Assembly (NCBI GenBank): GCA_030625905.1
Contig: DAOUQA010000110.1
Location: forward strand, 1 to 7,207
DNA: 7,207 nt
Direction: 5' to 3'
From: Kiritimatiellales bacterium
GTDB taxonomy: Bacteria > Verrucomicrobiota > Kiritimatiellia > Kiritimatiellales > Pontiellaceae
The translations under genes were made by a program, and so were the position numbers. The notes under the pieces were generated by a model that was given only the letters and a program-made list of their open reading frames with translations, was not told the DNA's origin and did not search any database. Positions 1 to 5,630 of the stretch are shown here, piece after piece (position 1 is the stretch's first letter; each line of letters starts with the position of its first letter).

Positions 1-1131
1 CACGGCGACGGCCAGTGAAAATGACCCGCGCAAGTCGCCCGAATTCTCGTCATACTTGGCGGAGGGTTCATCCACTTGCGTCTCCGACCAGCTCTTTTCC
101 GAAGTCATGGCCAACTGCACCACCGTGGGACGGTCCCCGGCCTCCGCCATCTGGTCGTCCACCATCAGCGGCTCGACCGACCGGGGGAGGTGGAAGCGCG
201 CACCTGCACCGCCCATGCGCAGGGTGATCGGGTGTTCATAGTAGGTGCGGATATAGACATCGCTGCCTTTAAGCGTGTTTTCCGGATCGATCACAAAATC
301 GTTTCGCAGAGCCACACCCCATCGCCGCAACATGGTTTCCAGCCCCGTCTCCTTCAGCGCATCCAGCAGCACCATCACCCGCCCGCTGCGATTCAGATAA
401 TCTTCGACCATCTCCGCCTCGGTGGCACTCATCGCTTTGGAAGGCCCCGCAATGATCAGGGCGGCGGCATCCTCGGGAATCTGCTTTTCTTTCGTGAGCA
501 TGAGTTCCTTGACTTCAAGGTTGTCGCGAAAAATCACGGTTCCGATGGTTGAATAGCCCGCAATCTGGTCGAAATCGGTCACGCGCCGCTCGGCGTGCCC
601 GACGAGAAAGTAGACCACCGGGGTTTCGCCTTGTACCAATCCCTGGATCGCGCTGGAAAAGGCCTGCTCCCCCTTGAAGGAGGAAAGGACGGGTTTCCGG
701 CGTTTCTTGACCATTCGATAGTCGGCAAGGTCGGCCTCCCGCACCACCTTGCTCTTCCCCTCGATGTCGAACACGACCACCTGAGCCTCGGTCAGCCCGT
801 ATTTCTTTGCCAGCTTTTCCGTGCGTGCCAAATCGCGGGCGGGGTCGACCCACTCCACATGGATGTTCCGCGATTGGTATTGGTACTCTTCCAGCAGGTT
901 TTCGACATCGGAATAAAGTTTGTGCTCCTCCTGGAAAAATACGGTTACCTCGACGAGATGTTCCAGCTCGGCGAGCAAGCTGGTGGTTTTTTCGGAAAGT
1001 GCGTAGTATTTCCGGTTACTCCAGTCCCACCGCTGCGAATTGCTCAGTGCAATATAGTTGACCAGCTGCAGCAGCACAAAGGCGAGCAGCACGGCGAAAA
1101 CCAGGTTCAGGTTCGATAGGATTCGTTTCAT
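1..1131 (-). CDS. GldG-like ABC-transport auxiliary protein, 3' end cut by window edge
   Basis: The reading frame opens with ATG at 1131 and stays open to base 1, giving 377 residues with no stop, so the C-terminus lies outside the window. Residues 9-28 form one hydrophobic helix, an inner-membrane anchor or uncleaved signal. Next come RWDWSNRKYYALSEKT (34-49), FKGEQAFSSAI (152-162), VVYFLVGHAERR (172-183), and ALIIAGPSKAMSATE (224-238) followed by YLNRSGRVMVLLD (245-257). This order is typical of the Gldg/ABC_transp_aux family, whose bulk sits in the periplasm beside an ABC-2 transporter. It begins 31 bases after the permease stop, in the same operon, with only a weak AG-rich ribosome site (GGAAAAGAG). 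The family often reaches 450-600 residues, so roughly a quarter or more is probably missing. A DUF4340 gene commonly follows in such operons; that is a prediction for the sequence to the left. Function in non-gliding bacteria is unknown. Confidence 0.88.
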   Translation of the reverse strand, partial: MKRILSNLNLVFAVLLAFVLLQLVNYIALSNSQRWDWSNRKYYALSEKTTSLLAELEHLVEVTVFFQEEHKLYSDVENLLEEYQYQSRNIHVEWVDPARDLARTEKLAKKYGLTEAQVVVFDIEGKSKVVREADLADYRMVKKRRKPVLSSFKGEQAFSSAIQGLVQGETPVVYFLVGHAERRVTDFDQIAGYSTIGTVIFRDNLEVKELMLTKEKQIPEDAAALIIAGPSKAMSATEAEMVEDYLNRSGRVMVLLDALKETGLETMLRRWGVALRNDFVIDPENTLKGSDVYIRTYYEHPITLRMGGAGARFHLPRSVEPLMVDDQMAEAGDRPTVVQLAMTSEKSWSETQVDEPSAKYDENSGDLRGSFSLAVAV

Positions 1132-1162
1132 TTATGGCTCTTTTCCGGTTACTCAACCCGCA

Positions 1163-1912
1163 TCACGTCTTTTTGTATTCCACTACCTTCACCGCAGTGA
1201 ACAGGAACCATGCCGTGTAGGAGAGATAGAGCGCAATAGTGCGGCTATCCACCATACCACGGGAAAAATCGAGCAGATGGGCGTATGGCGAAAGATATTG
1301 CCCCACGATCCGGACGGACGGATTCGACGATGTATAGGCCATGAACAGCGTCGAGAAAAAGAAGATGGACAACAGCGCAAAACCTGAAATGGCCGCAACA
1401 ATCTGGTTCGATGTCAGACTCGACATCAGCAAGCCAATGGCAATGTACAGCCCCCCTACCAGCATAACGCCCAAAAGTCCCGAACGCATGGCGCCAAAAT
1501 CAGGAAACTGCAACGCCTCCGCCGGGCTGAGTTTTTGCTGGATGACCGTATACGCCACCACCGGAAGCCACAGCACCATGTAGAACACCAGCGAGCCGGC
1601 AAATTTGGCCGCAACCAGTTCAACCGCCGTGAGCGGCGTGGTCAGCAACGACTCCAGCGTTCCAAGCTTCCGCTCTTCCGCAAACAACCGCATCGTGATC
1701 AATGGAACAATCACCAGCAGACTGAAGCAGATCAACCCACCGAACATTTGCTGCGTCGCCATCGTCAGCGATTCCCCGTCCGCCAGCTGAACGAGCAACC
1801 ACCAGAAGTTCAGACCCGTCAAAACCCAGAAGAAAAATAGGACAACAAAGGCAATCGGCGAAAGGAAGCAGGTGCGGATCTCTTTTTTGAAGAGGCTTAA
1901 GAATGTACTCAC
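1163..1912 (-). CDS. ABC-2 type transporter permease (GldF-like)
   Basis: This 249-residue integral membrane protein is the membrane half of an ABC exporter-type complex. Six hydrophobic segments can be read at about 18-40, 57-76, 100-124, 141-163, 169-193 and 225-243. Between segments 2 and 3 lies the conserved stretch PLITMRLFAEERKLGT (70-85) followed by ESLLTTPLT, the hallmark of the GldF/NosY-like ABC-2 subfamily and the likely coupling region to the ATPase. The start is GTG at 1912, not ATG. It shares the four bases GTGA with the ATPase stop and has a strong Shine-Dalgarno GGGAGG six bases upstream, so translation is probably coupled to the ATPase. The length is normal for the family. 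Substrate cannot be told from sequence. The gldF symbol is withheld because nothing here demonstrates gliding. Confidence 0.9.
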   Translation of the reverse strand: MSTFLSLFKKEIRTCFLSPIAFVVLFFFWVLTGLNFWWLLVQLADGESLTMATQQMFGGLICFSLLVIVPLITMRLFAEERKLGTLESLLTTPLTAVELVAAKFAGSLVFYMVLWLPVVAYTVIQQKLSPAEALQFPDFGAMRSGLLGVMLVGGLYIAIGLLMSSLTSNQIVAAISGFALLSIFFFSTLFMAYTSSNPSVRIVGQYLSPYAHLLDFSRGMVDSRTIALYLSYTAWFLFTAVKVVEYKKT

Positions 1913-2850
1913 TGCGCACCTCCCTTGTTACGGGTGATTTGGACGAAGGTGTCTTCCAGCGAATGCTCCTGTTCGGTCAGCTCGCGCACGGTCCAACCTT
2001 CCGTAACGGCGAGGTTGAACAGCTCCACGCGCATGGCCGGGGAATCGGCTTCGATCTCCAGCCACACCCAGCCATCGTTGAGTTCGCTCGCCGAGCGGAT
2101 ATCCATGCCTTCCACTTCGTCGATCTTGGCAACGGCTTCATCCTTGCCGGCCATGACTTCCATCTCGATCACCGTGCATGCATGCAGCTTTTTGTGGAGA
2201 TTCGCCTCCGTATCAGCCGCGACGATTCGGCCTTCATTGATAATCAAGATGCGTTCACAAATCGCTTCGACCTCCGGCAGGATATGGGTACACAGCAGAA
2301 TCGTGTGCTTCTCGGACAGCTGCTTGATCAATTCGCGCACCTGCCGGATCTGGTACGGATCCAACCCCACGGTTGGTTCGTCGAGAATCAGCAACTCGGG
2401 ATCATGCACCAAGCTGTCGGCCAGGCCCACGCGCTGGCGATAGCCTTTCGAGAGCTGCCCGATAATGCGCTTTCCAACCTCGGTCAGGCCACACTGCTCC
2501 TTCACCTCGTTCATCTTTGCCTTGCGCGCCGACGGCTTGACGCCCTTGAGCTCGGCCCGGAAGCGCAAATATTCATCCACACGCATTTCGGGATAGAGCG
2601 GACAGCTTTCCGGTAGATAGCCGATGCGACGGCGCACCTCGAGGGGTTGCTTGGCAACGTCGAAACCCGCCACTTCGATCTTCCCGGCATTCATCGCAAG
2701 ATAGCCGGTCAGCATACGCATGGTAGTGGTTTTCCCCGCCCCGTTCGGCCCAAGAAAACCTACGATTTCACCGCGCCCAACCTCGAACGAAATATCGTCC
2801 ACCGCCAACCGCGCCGGATATTTCTTCGTTACCCCTGAAACCTTGATCAT
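1909..2850 (-). CDS. ABC transporter ATP-binding protein (GldA-like)
   Basis: This 313-residue cytoplasmic ATPase would power the permease encoded directly after it. Walker A is GPNGAGKT (34-41), the ABC signature LSKGYRQRVGLA (133-144), Walker B LLILDEPT (153-160), the D-loop GLDP (162-165) and the switch histidine H189. The Q-loop position reads YLPES, with glutamate where many ABC ATPases have glutamine; this variant is common in the GldA/CcmA-like branch and does not suggest inactivity. Residues from about 220 to 313 form a C-terminal accessory domain, as is usual in this branch, ending in HSLEDTFVQIT, a motif typical of such proteins. The ATG at 2850 gives the standard MIKVSGVTKKY beginning. 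It is the first gene of its operon, behind a sigma-70-like promoter, and overlaps the permease start by four bases. Family assignment is firm; the transported substrate is unknown. Confidence 0.93.
   Translation of the reverse strand: MIKVSGVTKKYPARLAVDDISFEVGRGEIVGFLGPNGAGKTTTMRMLTGYLAMNAGKIEVAGFDVAKQPLEVRRRIGYLPESCPLYPEMRVDEYLRFRAELKGVKPSARKAKMNEVKEQCGLTEVGKRIIGQLSKGYRQRVGLADSLVHDPELLILDEPTVGLDPYQIRQVRELIKQLSEKHTILLCTHILPEVEAICERILIINEGRIVAADTEANLHKKLHACTVIEMEVMAGKDEAVAKIDEVEGMDIRSASELNDGWVWLEIEADSPAMRVELFNLAVTEGWTVRELTEQEHSLEDTFVQITRNKGGAQ
1919..1924 (-). promoter_or_regulatory. Strong Shine-Dalgarno site for the GTG-initiated permease
   Basis: GGGAGG on the minus strand lies inside the last codons of the ATPase gene, six bases before GTG at 1912. 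It supports the GTG start, which has no competing ATG nearby and which places the start directly over the ATPase TGA. Confidence 0.75.
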
Positions 2851-2876
2851 AAAAATAATCCATCCCGTTAACGTCT

Positions 2877-2887
2877 GGCATTATGCC
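2877..2887. repeat. Palindrome GGCAT-T-ATGCC over the -10 region
   Basis: This perfect 5-bp inverted repeat around one central base covers the predicted -10 hexamer of the ABC operon. Its position would suit an operator for a small dimeric regulator, but it could also be chance. No regulator gene is visible in the window. Confidence 0.35.
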
Positions 2888-2907
2888 CGAACCCCTTCCC
2901 GAGTCAA
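2880..2907 (-). promoter_or_regulatory. Sigma-70-like promoter of the ABC operon
   Basis: On the minus strand TTGACT (2902-2907) is followed after 16 bases by CATAAT (2880-2885); each hexamer matches the sigma-70 consensus at five of six positions. Transcription would begin near 2873, giving a leader of about 22 bases before the ATPase ATG at 2850. It sits in the 84-base gap between the small cysteine-rich gene and the ATPase, which suggests the ABC genes form a unit separate from the his genes. Confidence 0.6.
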
Positions 2908-2916
2908 GCAACCGGG

Positions 2917-2931
2917 CAGTCCCAGAGACTG
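2917..2931 (-). terminator. Weak hairpin after the small cysteine-rich gene
   Basis: CAGTC and GACTG form a 5-bp stem with a 5-base loop, starting four bases after the TAG of the preceding small frame. No run of T follows, so it does not look like a standard rho-independent terminator. It could slow the polymerase or mark a 3' end by other means. Confidence 0.2.
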
Positions 2932-2934
2932 GAA

Positions 2935-3129
2935 CTAGCAAACGACGCAATCCTCGCACAACTTGCGGATCGACCGATCCCACATGGCCTCCCCTTCCTT
3001 GGAAAAGAAGCAACCGGGGATTTGCCCCATTCCACGATGGTAGGCCACACATTCGCAGCAATTGCCGCGCTGGGCGCAGTCGTAGGTGTAGCTGCAAAAC
3101 TTCAGGTTTTCGGCTTTGTTTTCTACGCA
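2935..3129 (-). CDS. Small cysteine-rich protein, DUF6485-like; start codon unresolved
   Basis: The frame ends at TAG (2935-2937) and can be read from TGC at 3129 as about 64 residues. It holds NLKFCSYTYDC, then RGNCCECVAYH, then QIPGCFF, then WDRSIRKLCEDCVVC. The spacing of C..(Y)TY..C, G.CCEC..YH, (L/I)P.CFF and DRS matches the DUF6485 family of small, probably metal-binding proteins with no known function. The frame overlaps the last bases of hisC. It is open only back to 3144, after an in-frame TGA, and in that stretch has no ATG, GTG or TTG before the conserved part; the first in-frame GTG and ATG (3048 and 3030) lie inside it. ATGs at 3137 and 3130 are in other frames, although GAGG lies just upstream of the first. 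A one-base indel, true or a sequencing error, or an unusual start would explain this. It may be a pseudogene. Confidence 0.62.
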   Translation of the reverse strand, partial: CVENKAENLKFCSYTYDCAQRGNCCECVAYHRGMGQIPGCFFSKEGEAMWDRSIRKLCEDCVVC

Positions 3130-4175
3130 TCCCGCATCAGTTCCTCAACCACGTCGAGGAATTTAAACATTTCCGGCGCGGTTCCGATGGTTATGCGAAG
3201 ATAATCCTTCGTACGCTCATCGGTGCCAAAATACCGCACGATAATGTTTTTCTTGCGCAGTTCTTCGAATAGGGCTTTGGCCGTGGTTCCCGGCGGCTTG
3301 ACCCAGAGGAAGTTGGACTGCGAGTCGCACACCTCGAACCCGAGCTCCGACAGCTTGTCCACCACCCGCTTGCGCGTCTCGACAATCGCATGGACATTGG
3401 CACGCATTGTATCCTGGTCGAGGATCGCCACGCGGGCGATCTCCTGCGTCAGATAGTTCACATTGTAGGAATCCTTGATCTTGTACATTGCACCAATCAA
3501 CTCGGCGTTTCCGACGCAATAACCTAGGCGGATACCGGCCAGCGAATAGGCTTTCGAGAGCGTTCGTGCCACCAGCACATTGTTGTTGGCCAACGCCAGA
3601 TCCATGCAGTTCTCGTCGGCAAAATCGGCATAGGCCTCGTCGATCAGCACCACGCCGTTGAAGGCCTGAACGAACGGTTCCACATTTTCCCTGGAAAATT
3701 TAAGGCTTGTCGGCGCGTTCGGATTGGTCAGGAAAAAGAGCGAAGCCGAATAGTCCTCCGGCATTTGCCAATCAAAGGCGGCACCTAGCGCGATCGGACG
3801 CTTTTCCACATCCTCGATGTCGGAGAGAATCGGATAAAGTGAATACGATGGATCGAAATAGCCCACCGAACCGTCGCGTTCGACAAACGCCCGGATGCAC
3901 AATGCCAGCACCTCGTCCGAACCGTTGCCGACAAACACATTCTCCACTTCGCAACCGTGCAGCTCCGCAATCGCCTTGCGCAATTCCAAGCACACCGGAT
4001 CGGGATAGCGCGACAACGCCGCAACATCGATCATCGAAAGAATATCCTGCACATCCGGCGACGGAAGATATGGGTTCTCGTTCGTATTCAGCTTAACAAG
4101 GCCCTCCTCCTTTGGCTGCTCCCCTGGAACATACCCCGACATCGCCTGCACCGACTTTCTAATCAAATCGCTCAT
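3123..4175 (-). CDS. hisC: Histidinol-phosphate aminotransferase
   Basis: HisC is a pyridoxal-phosphate enzyme of fold type I that transfers an amino group from glutamate to imidazole-acetol phosphate, giving histidinol phosphate in histidine synthesis. The 350 residues match the usual length. Visible motifs are LNTNENPY (29-36), the cofactor-phosphate site GNGSDEVL (83-90), LTNPNAPTS (149-157) with the ring-contacting asparagine, LIDEAY (177-182) with the aspartate that pairs with the pyridine nitrogen, TLSKAYSLAGIRLGY (205-219) with the Schiff-base lysine K208 and R216, and LRITIGT (326-332) with the substrate-carboxylate arginine R327. The ATG at 4175 has AGGGAG four bases upstream. It follows hisD by 57 bases on the same strand, an expected pathway partner. 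Related aminotransferases share this fold, but the hisD neighbour and motif set make HisC the clear call. Confidence 0.96.
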   Translation of the reverse strand: MSDLIRKSVQAMSGYVPGEQPKEEGLVKLNTNENPYLPSPDVQDILSMIDVAALSRYPDPVCLELRKAIAELHGCEVENVFVGNGSDEVLALCIRAFVERDGSVGYFDPSYSLYPILSDIEDVEKRPIALGAAFDWQMPEDYSASLFFLTNPNAPTSLKFSRENVEPFVQAFNGVVLIDEAYADFADENCMDLALANNNVLVARTLSKAYSLAGIRLGYCVGNAELIGAMYKIKDSYNVNYLTQEIARVAILDQDTMRANVHAIVETRKRVVDKLSELGFEVCDSQSNFLWVKPPGTTAKALFEELRKKNIIVRYFGTDERTKDYLRITIGTAPEMFKFLDVVEELMRDA

Positions 4176-4201
4176 GTTGCTCCCTAAAATGTATTTGAAA
4201 G

Positions 4202-4230
4202 ATCAGTCCTATCCGACGGATCCGTCCTAT
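4202..4230. repeat. Near-direct repeat with 12-bp palindrome between hisD and hisC
   Basis: ATCAGTCCTAT (4202-4212) and ATCCGTCCTAT (4220-4230) differ at one base and lie 18 bases apart. Between and partly within them GACGGATCCGTC (4215-4226) is a perfect 12-bp palindrome. No T run follows on the minus strand, so this is not a clear terminator. It occupies about half of the 57-base gap in the his operon. It may be a spacer repeat, an RNA-processing site or a protein-binding site. Confidence 0.5.
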
Positions 4231-4232
4231 TC

Positions 4233-5540
4233 CTATTTCTCAAACCGAATGGCGGCGGAGCGGGCATGACCATCGAGGGTTTCGACGCGCCCAAAGGCTT
4301 CAACCACCGGGAGGGTGTCCTTCAGGTCTTCCTTGGTAAAATGGATCAGGCTGACGCGGCGGCGAAAATCCTCAACCGTCAGGCCGGAGAAATAGGCCGC
4401 CGTTCCGCCCGTCGGCAGGACATGGCTTGGCCCCGCCGCAAAGTCGCCGACCGACTCCGGTGTCCATTCGCCAATAAACAGCGCACCGGCGTTCTCAACC
4501 TTGTCGACCCACTTTCCGGCATTCTTGACGATCAATTCCATATGCTCCGGCGCAAACAAGTTGCACAGCTTCATGCCTTCGGCCACATTCTTGACCACCA
4601 CAAGGAGCATCCCTTTTTCCAACACTTGGGCAATCGGCTCGGAACGGGACAGGCTCTTGGCCTGCTTGAGCACCTCAGCGCGTACCGCTTCCGCCTGCTG
4701 TTGCGAAGTTGTTACCAGCAGCGCCTTTTCCGAACCGGTTCCGTGTTCCGCCTGTGAAAGCAGATCGGCCGCAACATGGGCGGGATTCGCGGAGGTATCG
4801 CAAAGCACCGCAATCTCGCTCGGTCCGGCCACCATATCGAGCGCCACATCGCCATAGACCTGCCGCTTCGCCGCCGTCACATACGGGCCGCCGGGGCCGA
4901 CGATTTTCCGAACCTTGGCAATCGTCTTCGTGCCGTAGGCCATGGCGCCGATGGCGTGGATACCGCCGATCTTGTAGACCTCGGTCGCGCCGGCTAGATC
5001 AAGCGCATAGATAATGTAGGGGTTCAATTTGCCCTCCGCGTTCGCGGGCGAACAAGCCACCAGTTCCTTCACCCCCGCCACCTTTGCCAGCGTCAGGGTC
5101 ATCAGCGCCGTCGAGGCCAGCGGTGCCGCGCCGCCGGGAATATAGGCACCCACCCGGTCGAACGGCACAAACCGTTCGCCGAGCATTCCGCCCTTCGGCG
5201 TTTCCATCTTCCAATCGTCGCGCAAGCCGTTCCTGGAAAATGCCACGATGCGCTTGTGCGCTTCTTTGGCAGCCTTCTTGAAATCCCCGTCGATAAGCGT
5301 TCTTGCCTCGGCAACCTCCGCAGCCGAAACCCGGATGCGGCCGTTGGAAATATTGGAGCCGTCATACAGGCGCGCGCAATCGATCACGGCCTTGTCGCCG
5401 CGTTCCTTCACGTCCGCCAGAATGCGCGTGGCGGCCTGCATCGCCTGCTCCTCCACGGCAGGGCGAAGGAGAAAATCCTCGACCTTCTTGTATTTCTTAT
5501 CCGTACCCCACTTTACAATCGGTGCCAAATTCCTGCTCAT
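4233..5540 (-). CDS. hisD: Histidinol dehydrogenase
   Basis: HisD oxidises L-histidinol to L-histidine in two NAD-dependent steps at a zinc site, the last stage of histidine synthesis. The protein has 435 residues, as expected. By the known pattern of the E. coli enzyme the zinc ligands are Q263 and H266 in LSQAEHG, D366 in SVGDFAAG and H425 in LDGHARSA; the catalytic pair is E332 and H333 in FAPEHMEL. Other family blocks are RVGAYIPGG (129-137), KIVGPGGPYVTAAKRQVYG (212-230), DMVAGPSEI (235-243) and GPSHVLPTGGTA (370-381). The stretch GGIHAIGAMAYGT (192-204) has histidine where glutamine is usual. All key residues are present, so the enzyme should be active. The ATG at 5540 has AGAGG six bases upstream. 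hisC follows after 57 bases, consistent with a hisDC operon; the other his genes lie outside the window. Confidence 0.98.
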   Translation of the reverse strand: MSRNLAPIVKWGTDKKYKKVEDFLLRPAVEEQAMQAATRILADVKERGDKAVIDCARLYDGSNISNGRIRVSAAEVAEARTLIDGDFKKAAKEAHKRIVAFSRNGLRDDWKMETPKGGMLGERFVPFDRVGAYIPGGAAPLASTALMTLTLAKVAGVKELVACSPANAEGKLNPYIIYALDLAGATEVYKIGGIHAIGAMAYGTKTIAKVRKIVGPGGPYVTAAKRQVYGDVALDMVAGPSEIAVLCDTSANPAHVAADLLSQAEHGTGSEKALLVTTSQQQAEAVRAEVLKQAKSLSRSEPIAQVLEKGMLLVVVKNVAEGMKLCNLFAPEHMELIVKNAGKWVDKVENAGALFIGEWTPESVGDFAAGPSHVLPTGGTAAYFSGLTVEDFRRRVSLIHFTKEDLKDTLPVVEAFGRVETLDGHARSAAIRFEK

Positions 5541-5561
5541 ATCAAACCTCTACCTTGTTTC

Positions 5562-5623
5562 ATCCACAGATTACACGGCCTTTTTGGATTAGTAACCTGC
5601 GCCAATCCGGGAAATCTGTGGAT
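5562..5623. repeat. 62-bp nested inverted repeat between mnmE and hisD
   Basis: ATCCACAGATT (5562-5572) and its exact complement AATCTGTGGAT (5613-5623) enclose a 40-base centre, which itself holds GGATT (5586-5590) facing AATCC (5604-5608). The whole could fold as a long hairpin with an inner stem. No T run follows on the minus strand, so it is not a standard terminator for mnmE. The arms resemble ATCCACAGATTACAC-type intergenic sequence found scattered in many environmental bacterial genomes, which suggests a degenerate dispersed element; that comparison is from general knowledge and was not searched. Confidence 0.6.
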
Positions 5624-5630
5624 AGGAATA

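Noticed and set aside
5..18. Match to the M13/lacZ universal primer region (CGACGGCCAGTGAA)
   Set aside because: The bases fit the continuing GldG-like frame (SLAVAV), and the flanks do not match the vector beyond about 14 bases, so vector contamination is unlikely.
1009..1154. 13-base direct repeat TTTCCGGTTACTC at 1009-1021 and 1142-1154
   Set aside because: One exact 13-mer repeat in about 7 kb is within what chance allows, and one copy encodes ordinary GldG residues.
1903..2616. A 237-codon plus-strand frame antisense to the ATPase gene, and similar long plus-strand frames over the other genes
   Set aside because: They mirror well-supported genes on the other strand, which is expected at this base composition, and show no domain signatures or ribosome sites.
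2768..3130. A 120-codon minus-strand frame starting at ATG 3130
   Set aside because: It runs out of frame through the cysteine-rich small gene and into the ATPase gene and gives an arginine- and glycine-rich sequence with no recognisable pattern.
3119..3140. Programmed -1 frameshift fusing HisC to the cysteine-rich protein
   Set aside because: The shift from GCG to GTA just before the hisC stop would join the frames, but there is no slippery heptamer or obvious downstream stimulatory structure; an indel or unusual start is simpler.
5560..5625. Replication origin suggested by DnaA-box-like words beside mnmE
   Set aside because: Only two imperfect boxes, no AT-rich unwinding stretch, and none of the usual neighbours (dnaA, rpmH, mnmG, parAB) are visible.
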